This document shows, piece by piece, positions 46,681 through 57,988 of a stretch of 64,000 bases of DNA; within the stretch, counting starts at the first letter, position 1; the number at the start of each line of letters is the position of its first letter. Source of the DNA: Daucus carota subsp. sativus. Lineage: Eukaryota; Streptophyta; Magnoliopsida; Apiales; Apiaceae. The notes beneath the pieces were generated by a model. That model did no database searches. It was not told where the DNA came from and was given only the letters and a program-made list of their open reading frames with translations. The stretch is taken from positions 33,751,606 through 33,815,605 of the forward strand of contig NC_030387.2 in NCBI RefSeq assembly GCF_001625215.2, in the 5' to 3' direction. The translations under genes and the position numbers were made by a program.

Positions 46681-46941
46681 CTCTTTATGTTCGCTTTGGG
46701 CGCGGAGATTAATAAATATGTATAAACTAGTGAAAAAAGAGAAAGAAAAATGGGTGAGTAGTGGAACCCATTGATTTATAATGTATAAAAGGGAGATAGT
46801 GGAGTAAAGGTAGTGTGAAAAGGGAGGAAAAATGGGAAAGTGATGAGACTCATTGACTATTTATAATAAATTTTAAAATGTAAAGAATTGGATGAGACAT
46901 CCCAAAAAATAAACAGTAAAGAAATGGTGATACGGAAGGAG
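46681..46941. mobile_element. Degraded Stowaway MITE
   Basis: TA-CTCTTTATGTTCGC at the left and ACGGAAGGAG-TA at the right. The inner part shares GTGGAACCCATTG-type sequence with other Stowaway copies here. Confidence 0.65.
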
Positions 46942-47374
46942 TATAATTTCATGGAGGACTGAAATCAAAAAACAATTTGCAAAAATATAAAGACTAGTAT
47001 TCACGCCCGCATTGATGGGCCTGTGCAAACTAAAAATTGTTTTCCTCTTAAATTGTGAACACTTTTATGAAGAAAATGTCCTAACAATCGGTGTAAAATG
47101 GTTGGATAGATGACGGTTAGTTAAAAACTGAAGTTTGTTCTTCAAGATACAGGAACAGAACAAACAAACAAAGTGGATACTGTCATACATTAAACCAAAA
47201 GTACAGTTGCTTATTACGGTGAGTTCTAAAAACAGTAAAATACAGTCATGTTCTAATCCTTAGATTCAATTAGAGGTTAAGTTGACATTCGAGATCCCTG
47301 CAGTGTTGTACGTTGACATGGTGGCCTGTTATTAATAAAAATGAAGTTGACATTAGAAAATTAAACTAAGTGAG
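46942..47374. other. Intergenic, no gene seen
   Basis: AT-rich sequence between the Stowaway and the RPA-like fragment. Confidence 0.4.
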
Positions 47375-47869
47375 CTAATGTTTGGTGTCATTAGTTAATA
47401 CTTGTGATGTTTGTGCTTCATTGTTTGAGACAATATCAGTTGATTGTTTTCGTAGATTGGCAAAGTCTTTACAGATGTTAGTGGTCTTATACACCTTGAA
47501 GTTTTTGACAATGTTAATCTCTTTGATTTGAGTAACTAAAATGTACTGTGTAGTATACTGAGCAAAGACTTTGACACCGCTTCCGCATCGGAAACCTGCT
47601 TCCAATAAAATATAAGCATTAATTTAAGTTGTTAATGACAACGTAAGTAATCATGATTACCTCATCAAATAAATCCGAGGCTCTTCTACCAACAATTCTA
47701 CGAACTTTTCTATCTCCTAAGATCACTTGAATCTGTCCAAACGCATATCAGATAGAGTTTATGGTTGCAGCGCATCAGAAGCATTGAATACATAGCAATA
47801 AGGAATAACAATCAAACAAAGGAGTTAACTTACAGTGGTTGCAGCACAAATTCGGTGTGCCTTCAATAA
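47375..47869 (-). pseudogene. RPA1-like (replication protein A, C-terminal OB fold) fragment
   Basis: Three exon-like pieces with good splice sites: 47869-47834, 47732-47661 and 47595 to about 47375. Joined, the first two read LLKAHRICAATT then IQVILGDRKVRRIVGRRASD. This fits the strand and helix pattern of the RPA70-like C-terminal OB fold (family form: F-D-R-E...L-G-K-A-x-D-L). The third piece starts VSDAEAVSKSLLSILHSTF and then hits a TAG. One base over, the frame continues as ILVTQIKEINIVKNFKVYKT, so a frameshift is present. The cysteine-rich part and upstream domains are absent. Such copies are common in plants and sometimes travel with Helitrons; no Helitron ends were found. Confidence 0.5.
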
Positions 47870-48066
47870 CTGAGTAGTTGGGTGTGGAAAAAAAGAAAGA
47901 GATGTTAAGATATGTAATATCAATACATGCTCTCTTGAGATACTATAATAAGCCAACATGAGTATAATTTGTAATCTCACTTTTTGTTCATGTATTTCGG
48001 TTTAGTCATGTTTTTTAGTCATTCTTATATTGTATTATATTGCTAAAAAAAAGGAATCACACTAGG

Positions 48067-48200
48067 AATTTATCTCTTAATAGATACAAGTCTTAAACAA
48101 TTATAAGACTAAAAATCTATCTCTTATAACTACAAGTTTTAAATAAATTACAACACTAAAAATCTATCTCATAATAAATACAAGTCTTAAACCAATCCAA
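48067..48200. repeat. Three imperfect tandem copies of about 58 bp
   Basis: Each unit holds AATCTATCTC, then TACAAGT, TTAAA and AATTA-type blocks. The units differ at several sites. Confidence 0.7.
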
Positions 48201-48483
48201 AGTAGGCAAAATTCTCATCAAAAATTTCAATAGGGTCATTGTAATTGGCAAGAAAGAAGCCATCCAGAGTAGGCCTGTCAATGGAGCGAAAATCCGATCC
48301 GACCCGATCCGATCCGAGGTCATTTTAGCGGATATGGATTTGGTAAAAAAAAATCTGATCCGAAATTCAATCCGATTAAAAAAAATCCGATAATAAATGG
48401 ACCGGATATGGATTTAGTGTGATCCGATCCGTTTATAACCCGATCCGGTAAATATATGTTTTATATATATATATATATATATA

Positions 48484-48935
48484 GGGATAGGATCAAATAA
48501 AAACTTTTTTAAGTTACAAACTTTTTTTTATTCTCCCATCGTGTTAATCCTTAGTTATATAAAGTATCTATGTTGAAAATTCTTCAAAAAAACATCACAA
48601 TTTTTAAAAATAACGCATAAATAAATCGCGTTTTCAACACATTTATAACTGGGGTTCAACATCGGGTGTTGAACACTAATTATCATTGTGTTGAATATAT
48701 CTAAAAGGATGTTTAAACTATACCTCTGGGGTTTGGGTAGGGTCTAGAAACATATATATTAGTTATATAACATGTTTACCTTAGTTCTTACATTTAAAAA
48801 TTGGTTTACGTACTTCTCCACCACTATTTTAATCGATGTTCAACAAAATATGTTAAAAAAATGTTGAACTCAAGTTATATATGTGTTGAACAAAAAAAGT
48901 TTGTAAGTTTGTAAGTTTGTACCAGAACCCTCCCC
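48484..48935. mobile_element. TA-flanked MITE inside the hAT
   Basis: The arms GGGATAGGATCAAATAAAAA and the complement of the right end (GGGGAGGGTTCTGGTACAAA) are related, with shared AAGTTACAAAC-type sequence. Both ends abut (TA)n runs. Confidence 0.65.
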
Positions 48936-49286
48936 TATATATATATATATAATATTATATATTATATATTATATAATAATATATTTTATTCCCGATAAAT
49001 CAAATTACAACATACATTACAAACTGATCATATGAATATAAAACCAACTACAAATTCACAGGCCTAGTCTCTGCTAGTCATCTAGTATGTTTGGTGACCT
49101 GGGTCCTTAAGTGTCACTGGTTTGAAAGCTTAAAGATCCTTTTAAATTTTATTTATGAACAATTTAGGTTGTAATTTGTTTTGAGACTTGAGATGTAATG
49201 TTTGACTTTGTAATTTAAATTTTAACATTGCTATTTACTGGTTTTATTTGTATTTTAGGTAATGTTAAAGTTTTATAAAAAATATA

Positions 49287-50331
49287 CTCCCTATGTCCCT
49301 CTCATTTCTTTACGGTTACTATTTTGGGATGTCCCTCTCATTTCTTTACGTTATTATAAATAATAAGTTTTTCTCATCATTACACCCACTATCTTCCCCT
49401 ACTATCTCATATAGGGCCGTAAATTGATACGGACTATCCGGTGTCTCGGCTCATATCCGGCTCAAAAATATGATACATGTCTCATATCCGTTTTGAAAAC
49501 GATCCAAATCTGGCGGAAAAACTAAGCCCGTATAATATATGATCCCGGATACGAGCACACCTATACCCGCTCAGATTCGGTCTCATATATTTTTTCATAA
49601 TATGATCCTACCCGAATAACCGAATATGATCCACGGTTCATATTCGATTCAAGCTCATATACATATTATATTTTAACATTATCATATTTGCAAGTAAATA
49701 GTCATCATTTTATAAAATTTTAATATCTTATTTAAGTTTATATCTGATTTATTTAATGTGATCATGCTTATTATCTTCATATATATTTAATAAATAATAT
49801 ATACCAACATATAACTATAAGTTTTAATTTAATATTATTATACTTTATAATATTATGTTTACCTAGACTAAATGATAATTATTGAACGACTGAAATAATA
49901 ATGATATTTAATGTTAGTGGATCATATCCGGCTCATATTCGATGGATCATAAACTACCCGGTTAATAAATAGAAAATACGATACTGGATCATATCCGGTT
50001 CAGATCCGAATCTCAAATACCCGGGATCGGTTTATATCCGAATAAAACGATCCCGGACCCAAATCTGGACAAGATAAAAATTAAATGATCCGGTACTTGA
50101 GCAGAGGGGTACCCGGGATCACCCGGATCATTTTACAGCCCTAATTCTCATATTTAACAATAAAAACTACTATTACACCCACTACTTTCTTCCACTATCT
50201 CAAATCTATTATTAAATATTGATAGGTCCCACCACTTTACCCACTTTTCATCTAACTTTACTCATTTTTCATACATTGTCTTGGTCTCCGTGTCCCCCTC
50301 TAATGTAAACAATTGAGTGGGACGGAGGGAG
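49287..50331. mobile_element. Stowaway MITE split by another hAT
   Basis: TA-CTCCCTATGTCCCTCTC at the left and GGGACGGAGGGAG-TA at the right. The halves share CACTATCTTCCCC and TCTCATAT sequence with other Stowaway copies. The hAT at 49413-50145 interrupts it. Confidence 0.85.
49413..50145. mobile_element. hAT-like element (733 bp) with CATATCCGG subterminal repeats
   Basis: Left AGGGCCGTAAATTGAT and right ATCATTTTACAGCCCT are inverted repeats. TCTCATAT at 49405-49412 and 50146-50153 is an 8-bp target duplication. Repeated CATATCCGG and ATCCGG motifs line both ends. No transposase. Confidence 0.8.
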
Positions 50332-50524
50332 TATATAAGTAGTAAGTAAATGGATTGGATATCCGATCCGAGATCCGTGATCCGAATGGATATGGATATG
50401 GATCGGCTTTAAAAAAATCCGGTCTCGATCCGATCCGATCCGAATCCGCTAAATTAAATGGATATGGATATGGATTTAGGTCGATCCGATCCAAACCCGA
50501 TCTATTGACAGGCGTAATCTAGAG

Positions 50525-51372
50525 TGTACCTTCGGATCGCAAATGAAGCTATTGATATAAAAAGAGTTTATCTTTGATAAAATATGCAGTTATGCACTGT
50601 TTGATTGCATTTCTCCAGTTTTGCACGTGTGCTATGACCGCATAAGTTATAAAAATAAAATACCTGGGTAAAAAAATCTGCAGCTGGCCTCAAATTATGT
50701 GATGGGAAACTTTTATCAACCTTTATGATCAAGGTCACTGGTTAACTGAATTACAGGATCAGAAGGTGACTTCTGACAAGTCAAAATGATTATTTTTTTA
50801 TTGAAATTTACATGTATCATATAACTATAAAATATAATAAAAATTATACTATTAGAAAGTATAATTAATCTGTTTTAAAATGCAACTTTCATATTTTAAA
50901 AATAATAAATAGATAATTTTTAATGTTTTATCAAAATTTGGTCAATTTTACTACTCGAAAACTAAAATGGTCATGTAAAAGGGACGGACGGAAGTAAATC
51001 ATGGTTGTTGGAACCTTTTGACTTTGTTGACGGCTTCAAGATAATTTTTAATTAGAATAAGATGTTTTCTTGCAAGAGATGTACTACCAAAAAAGTTGCG
51101 GGTGAAAATTTGTCTATTAGCAATTACCAATGGATTGCTCACGGTTATTCGTTGACAAATTATTTCAATTCAGAAAAAAAAAATAACACATGCTGAACTA
51201 ATTTAGCTGGAAATTAATCATAATAAATAATGAGTTTGCTTAATCTAACCTAAAAAGGACTTATTACTTATTAGTAAGAAGTTACGAGGGATGGACCATA
51301 GTGACCATGCTGGTAATAATTCATAATATGCTATGTCTTTTTGCTCCTCAATGCCCAACTTTTCTGAAATAA
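50525..51372. other. Intergenic, no gene seen
   Basis: AT-rich; no clear element ends. Confidence 0.4.
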
Positions 51373-51752
51373 GAGCAAGTCCAATACATTACCTATTTTA
51401 TTACTTATAAATAATATAAAATAATGAGTGCTAGTATGTCTTGGTGATTTAGATAATCTATTTTTAGTGTCAACTCCAATAATAATCCCTATATTTGTTC
51501 TCTTAAGATTATTTTAATAATAAATTGAGAGAGAAAAGGGGAAAAAAAGAGAATAGACAAAGAAAGAAGGAGAGAGATGATTATTTTATTCATAAATGAC
51601 TAGAGGTTATTTATAAATAGGTAATGGTTAGGAGAATGAAGGCTGTGCTAGTGATTTAGGATAACATTAGGATAGTGTTGGAGTGCATTTTTTGGACACA
51701 TTATCTAAATGTGTGTTCAGAACATTATATAGGCAACCTATTGGACTTGCTC
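51373..51752. mobile_element. Tourist-like (PIF/Harbinger) MITE, 380 bp
   Basis: GAGCAAGTCCAATA and TATTGGACTTGCTC termini with TAA on both flanks. Same family as 35597-35955. Confidence 0.82.
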
Positions 51753-52476
51753 TAACAACCTAGCATTGCATGCAAAACGCACAAGTCACAAGATACCGCT
51801 AGATTGAGACATCACTTGATTCTACGGTCGTCATCACTATGTACCCCTCCTTTCTTTGTAATTTCATACGATTATGAACAATAGCTAAAGAAACTCAATT
51901 ATCACTCTACCATTTTTGAAAGATGCGGGTTTGTTTTAAGTAATACGAGGAGAGAGAGTAAGGGGCTGTTTTAGTGAGGTTAAAATAAGTATTTTTTGTT
52001 TAAAATATAAAAAAAAGAAATAGAAGTTAGAAGTTAGTTGAGACTTATAAGTGATTAAAGTGTTTGGAAAAAAAATAAAATTCATGAAATAAAAGCTAGG
52101 ACTTTTAGCTTTTTATAAGTGCTTCTCGATTTTTTAACACAAATGGTACGAATAAGTGATTCTAACTTATAATTCTAAAACGAATAAGTGATTCTAACTT
52201 ATAATTCTGAAAGCGGATAAAAAAAACCCCACTAAATACTCTCAGGCCACGAAAGCTGGGGTGTTTGAATTTAAATAAAAAGTTATCCTAATTAGCTACT
52301 AGTATGGAGAAACGGTGCAAAAACGAGATTAATGAACAAAGTCGTGATGCAGACATGCAAGCAACAATATACTAGACTACTAGTACAGGTGAAGTTTATT
52401 AAAAAAAATGCGGTCAAATATTAATTTCCATGGGCACGATGTAGTATTTGTCTCCAACGTCCTTCAAAATTTAAAA

Positions 52477-52672
52477 CGGTTTTTCTATGGTGTGCCCAAA
52501 GGCACACACTAAGCACTAATTTTTATGAGTTTGTTGCATTCTTATTGGTCATGTAATCATAAATATGGATGGTCCTCCTGCATTTACGCCAACTCCATCA
52601 ATTAAAATCCACTAAACTCATCAAATTTAGTGCTTAACGTGTGCTCTTGGGCACACACTAGAATGACCCAAT
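52477..52672. mobile_element. Small MITE with GGTGTGCCCAAAGGCACAC end
   Basis: Left CTATGGTGTGCCC with an internal small palindrome; right GTGCTCTTGGGCACACACTAG complements it. The inner arms share ACTAAGCACTAATTTT and AAATTTAGTGCTTA-type sequence. The element at 54055-54250 is a diverged relative. Confidence 0.65.
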
Positions 52673-52804
52673 TTAAAAAACTCTACGAAAGTTTGGTTTA
52701 GCGGATTTGTATATACGACTACTGATACTGATTGCCCTCCTGGCTCCTGGAACCTCTTTAATCATGCAATCCTGTCTCCGCCGTTCGCCCGTACAAAAAA
52801 TATA

Positions 52805-53405
52805 CTCTCTCCGTCCCAAAATACATGTCATATTTGACTTTTAACTAGTCAAATTGACTATAATTTGACTGCAATTTATATGTATTATATGATTGAAAAA
52901 AATAAACAAAAAATATCATTAGAAAATATATCTAATTTATTTTAAGATATAACTTTTTATGTTTAAAAATAATAAATAAATACTCCCTCCATCCCATTTT
53001 AAGTGTCCACTTTGCCAAAAAAAAATTCCCAAAATATGTGTCATAGTCTTTGACCCATGTAAACTTTATACTATTTCCAATATAGTATTAAATACAACCA
53101 ACAAGCCCCCCATAAATATATTGAGAGAGATTTTGAATGTATAGTGTAATTTGAAGTGAAGAAAGGTCCAATATAGAGTAATTAATGAGGTGTGTAATTA
53201 GTAATATGTATGACAACTAAGCTGATTAGCATTGGGAAGATAATGATCAAAACATTATACTCTTAAATGTTTCTTAATATGTGTGAAATTTGCAAAGTGG
53301 ACACTTAAAATGGGATGGATGGAGTAATTTTTTATGTACAGTCAAAGATGAGTCAATTTGACTAGTTAAAAGTCAAATGTGATATGTATTCTGGGACAGA
53401 GGGGG
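52805..53405. mobile_element. Stowaway containing another Stowaway
   Basis: The outer ends CTCTCTCCGTCCCAAAATACA and the complement CTGGGACAGAGGGGG are flanked by TA. The inner copy occupies 52983-53324. Confidence 0.85.
52983..53324. mobile_element. Inner Stowaway MITE, 342 bp
   Basis: CTCCCTCCATCCCATTTTAAG and the complement ending GGATGGATGGAG are TA-flanked on both sides. Confidence 0.88.
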
Positions 53406-55200
53406 TAGCTCCTCGAGTCCTCTGTGTTCATTACTACTAGCATTAGAAAAAGGGAAAACAAAAAATTCTGCACATAAAATTTGAAAGTGAGCGATTCTAT
53501 TGCACGAAATTCGACTACAGATGGGTTAACATTTTAAATCTGAGCATTAATTTGCTGGAAAATAACAAAACAGATCAGTTGTTGCTTGTATAAGTTGTAA
53601 CGGCTTAGATTGAGGCACTGTTGTATCATTAAGTGTCTTCACTTGCTCACTTATATTATGCCTCTTCTATGGCTGCATCGCTCCAACTTTATTTATACTC
53701 TGCGCTCTCGTGCTAATCGCTCCACTTCACGGAGAATGACCGTTTGCTCAAATTCTGATCGTTTTGTCTTTCCAAATCTAATGCGATACTTTTTGCTTTG
53801 GGCTTCAGATGTCTGTTCCTCTATTCGGTCGTAAGTTTTGGTATGCTTGTTTTACTAGTCTAATGCGACGGTGGCATAAAATAATATCTTATATATTTTT
53901 TTACAAAATATTGTTATTTTTTTTCTTCAATGTTTGACATTTTGACTGATATATTTATACCTAAACCGGGAATATATAAAAACACAAAATTAGTATTTTT
54001 TTTTTATGCTAGCTTAATTTAGAAAGGGAATTCACCGACGGTGCCGGAGTGTTACTAGTTTTTCAGTTTTTTTATGATGTGTCTATGGACACGCAATAAA
54101 TATAAAATTTGATAAAATTCTCTTATTTTGATTCGCTTAAACTTTAATAATAATGGATCCTCTTGTATTTACAACACCATACTAATCAAAATATTCAAAT
54201 TTATAGTCCTAGTACTTTAGCATGTGCTCGTGAACACTAGACAAACTCTTAATTTTAATATTAATTTTAATAATAGCTGTGTATTATACGAGATGCAGTT
54301 GTTAACTTGTTATAAGTAGTCGTAAACGTCTAGAACTAGAAGCAGGTGCAACAAAAAGATGTGAAATGAGCTTTATGTGTACTTGTCCCCACTCCCCTGT
54401 GCGGCTGAGTGCGTGTATAAAAATACAGTTTCACCGTTTTGAAGGATAAAAAGATGCGGAGCACGATCTCCTTGTGCTATGTTGATAAAAATAACGGTCA
54501 CGTTCTCGGGCGGTGTTTCCTAAATATATTGACCCAATCTATTTGCCGTGGCTTTGTCCACTATGCTCTTTTCTTTTTGCTGCTTCCTCCTATTTTCACT
54601 CTTTTGACTTTTTCCTATAATTTTCACCACTTTTTCCTATTCGAATGCGTGACACTGGATACTGTATTTCCTTTCCTGTTCCTGTATCACGATTCACGAA
54701 TCACGATTATGTTCTTTACCTATTTTTCATTATATAATTATTTTCTTTATTTTAATTAAAAATAAATTGGATAAAATCTAAATATATTATCATAAATACT
54801 AGAATTCATAAACTTTTACTTGATATTGATATCATTCAAGAATAATGTGTAAAACTTTATAAATAATATTTTTACAATTTGAACTCATATTTCGAGATAA
54901 TTGTTTGTATTTATGATAACTTGAGTGACTATATTAATAACACTTTCAGTTCAAATTCACTTCAATAACTAAGTAGATAATTAACCTTTGTTTTAAGTAA
55001 GAAACAGTTTTTTAAACTTATTCAAACAACCCCCGGTATTTTCAAATTCTTATAAATACTTTTTGATCTTTTATGCAAGCAGTCTGAATAAATATTTTTA
55101 AGTCATAAATTCAGAAGCCGGGTTTTAAACCCGGCCAAACACCACCCATCCGATCATTCTCGCCACACTTATAACAACGGCATCTATCTTCATTAAAATC
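53406..55200. other. Intergenic region, no gene seen
   Basis: It includes a diverged relative of the small MITE at about 54055-54250 (ATGTGTCTATGGACACG motif). The frames at 53610-53834 and 54439-54759 have no recognisable domain. Confidence 0.4.
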
Positions 55201-55535
55201 CACTACTAGAAATCTGCTAATACACATCAGTTAAAAACTGATGTCCCGGAGAATTGTAACTGATGTTACTGTGGGCGATGTTAAAGGTACATGTCTTTAA
55301 CATCAGTTAATAACTGATGTCTATTGTTGGTTTTAACATCGGTTCGTACACCCTAAATGATGTATATTATACTCTTTAACATCAGTCCTGTAAGCTTAAA
55401 TGATGTCTATTGTACTCATTTACATCAGTTAATAACTGATGTTGAAGGTTAGTGCCTTTAACATCGCCCACAAAGACATCACTTGAAATTTTTGCTTACA
55501 TCAGCTAATAACTGATGTCTATGGCCTTTAACATC
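55201..55535. mobile_element. CACTA-like element, left end and subrepeats
   Basis: Starts CACTACTAGAAATCTGC, a classic CACTA terminus, and continues with ACATCAGTTAAAAACTGATG subrepeats nearly identical to 7986-8100. At least five further ACATCAGTT / AACTGATGT copies follow. The right terminus was not found, so it is probably 3' truncated. Confidence 0.65.
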
Positions 55536-55807
55536 ACTTCATCCTTAAAGAGAAGTTGCTTCAACTTATCTATGTAGCGTTTGGCAACTTAAGAGAACTA
55601 CTTCAAATGAGGCTTAAAAGCCCCGGAAAAAAAAAAGCTAAAAAACCTAGCTTTTTTTAGGTTTGGAGCTTATTATAACAAAATAAGTCACGAGTATCCA
55701 AACACTTTTAATAACTTATAAGTTCAAACCAACTTTTCACTTATAATCCACGTCTTTATTTTAAGCAATAAGTCATTTCATTTAAGTCCAGGAACACGGC
55801 CCCTATA

Positions 55808-56870
55808 ATGAATCGACCCTCATAAAAATTTAGGATTATTTATCAACTTTTTCTTGCTAATAATATATCACGATGTACCATTATCATGACCCGACCGTCA
55901 TATATGTACTCAGTACTGCATTCGTCTTAAATTAAATGAGTTACTTTAGAGACATAATTTAAGATGATGATCATTTATTTTCAAAATTTATTTTTTTAAT
56001 TTTCCTTTCATAAATAAATTTTCATTAGCAAAAACAATATTTTATTTTAAATTGTTATTTGTAAAATACGTCTAATTTTAGAAATTTTGTTGCGACATCA
56101 AAATGCAAGACAGTGAGGAAAAGCTAAAGCACGTGCATCGGTGCATGAGGTGTAACGACAGCATAAACAGTACTCCCTCCGTTTCAAAATACATGTCCAC
56201 TTTAAAAAAATATATTTGTTTCAAAATACTTGTCCACTTCAACTTTCAATGTACATTTATATTTCCAAAATCAACTCTCTACCACATATTACTAAGTTAT
56301 ATTTCCAAGATCAACCACACACCACATATTATGTTCAATTAATGACTTAACACACCTCTTTTTTCTCACAATCCACTTTTCTTAAACTATGTGATTTTTT
56401 TAAAGTGGACATGTAATTTGAAACGGAGGGAGTATTTAACACATTGACTAATTATTAAGTCAATAATTCTAACCACTCACGTGAAATGAACAAGTGAGAA
56501 GAAACAAAAACACAGTGGAGAGTAGAGTAGCAGTAGCTGCGTATCTGTAGTTTACATAACGTGCACATTTTGCCTACATATTGATTATCTTAGCATTCAC
56601 CATTAATCGCGCAATTACTTTCAACTTGTTCATTCATTTCTTAATATGAACTACTCCTCTAACAATGCTTATCAAATTTAAAAATTAATTATCGGTTGAT
56701 TACTTGATTCATGTACAGTCTAGCAGGCTGTTTGTTCTACGTACTAGATTTAAAATTACTTTATTGAAAAAATATTTATTTTTGTAAAAAATCAGAAATC
56801 AATTTAAAATTAATTAAACAAATAGATTAAACTCTCGACATGTTGAATTATAAATTACAATTTTAAATTA
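55808..56870. repeat. Segmental duplication, copy B
   Basis: Direct counterpart of 33611-34784, about 22 kb away. Interrupted by a different Stowaway (56173-56432) placed after GACAGCATAAACAG, whereas the copy A Stowaway sits before that motif. Confidence 0.88.
56173..56432. mobile_element. Stowaway MITE inside duplication copy B, 260 bp
   Basis: CTCCCTCCGTTTCAAAATACA and the complement ending GAAACGGAGGGAG, with TA on both sides. Clean ends suggest a recent insertion. Confidence 0.9.
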
Positions 56871-57239
56871 GATTACAAACTATATTCGTGTGAAAGTCAA
56901 TTATAATATTAGTAAGTACATCACTCATGTAAATTGGATTATTTCAAATAATATTATAATAGTTATTAGATTTTTTTAAATATTCTATTTATTAAATTAT
57001 CAAAAATAAAACAACTTTTTATTTAGCTATTTTTTATCATTGGGGTTTGTCTTGACCGCGACCGCGGCACTTTAAAGAATTCTTACATATACGTTATAAA
57101 AAAAAAAATCTTAACGGAACAAAATGGGCAGAAGAGCAGGAGGGGTCCGAGGGGAGAGAAAAAACAAAAGCTGGCAGGCATGCAAAAAGCAGTAAGATTA
57201 AAATCAAAAGAATAAGCGAAAAAATACACTAATCTCGCC

Positions 57240-57661
57240 TAAACACATATACATACAAAACAAGCCTGGGAGAGAGCAGAGAGAAAGAGAGAGAGAGCAG
57301 AAGAAAAGGAAGGGAAGAGAAGAGGTGAGAGAGAGAGAGTACACAAAAAATCTCTCAAATCCAAAATCACCATCATCCTGAAATCCCCAGCTCTCTTGAA
57401 ACCCTGCCCATGGCGTCTTCACAATAATCTCATTCAAATTCACACATCTCTCTATTTTAATTTCGTCCTCAAAAGCGGAGACTCTCTGTTGGCCACCTCA
57501 TGATGGCCAATGAGATACCGCTCTTCAATTCTTCATCGGCCAGTGTTTCTCGATTCATCATCATCTTCATCTCCCCCGATCTCTCCACCATCACAAACAC
57601 GCACATTCATCAATAACTAACGGAATCTCGAATCTCTCTTGATTGGTTGTGGATTGAATTG
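57240..57661 (+). promoter_or_regulatory. Probable promoter and leader of the hydrolase gene
   Basis: GA-rich tracts (57270-57345) and a CT/CA-rich stretch precede the ATG at 57662. The start site is not determined. Confidence 0.35.
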
Positions 57662-57937
57662 ATGATGATGGCGAGTAGTAAAGGATGGGTGGAGAAGATG
57701 AGGAGGATAGCTAGGACGATTTATTTTATGGTTGCTATGGTAGCGTCGCTTTTGGTTATGTCATTGCCATTGTTAATTGCTATTGGAGATGTGTTGCTTC
57801 CTGCTTTGTTGATTTCTAGTTTCACTTGTGTTACTTGTCATTCCTTTCTTCATCACCTTCGTCGTTACGCTTTCAATTCTTCTTTGACTGACATTCCCCT
57901 CGTTTCCCTCATCAGATCTCTCCTTATCACCTGTAAG

Positions 57938-57988
<51 letters not shown>

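Larger units (their letters stand above)
48270..50516. mobile_element. hAT-like element with GGATCCGATCC-type subterminal repeats, nested insertions inside
   Basis: Terminal inverted repeats TAGGCCTGTCAATGGA and TCTATTGACAGGCGTA. The flanks ATCCAGAG (48262-48269) and ATCTAGAG (50517-50524) form an 8-bp duplication with one change, as for hAT. Subterminal zones (48290-48450 and 50350-50510) are full of GATCCGATCC and its variants. Two unrelated insertions sit inside: 48484-48935 and 49287-50331. Confidence 0.8.

Noticed and set aside
53610..53834. 74-residue plus-strand ORF
   Set aside because: No domain or homologue recognised; AT-rich repeat surroundings.
33611..56870. The 22-kb-spaced duplicate as LTRs of a retrotransposon
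   Set aside because: The ends are not TG...CA, no primer binding site, gag or pol lies between, and ordinary genes fill the interval.
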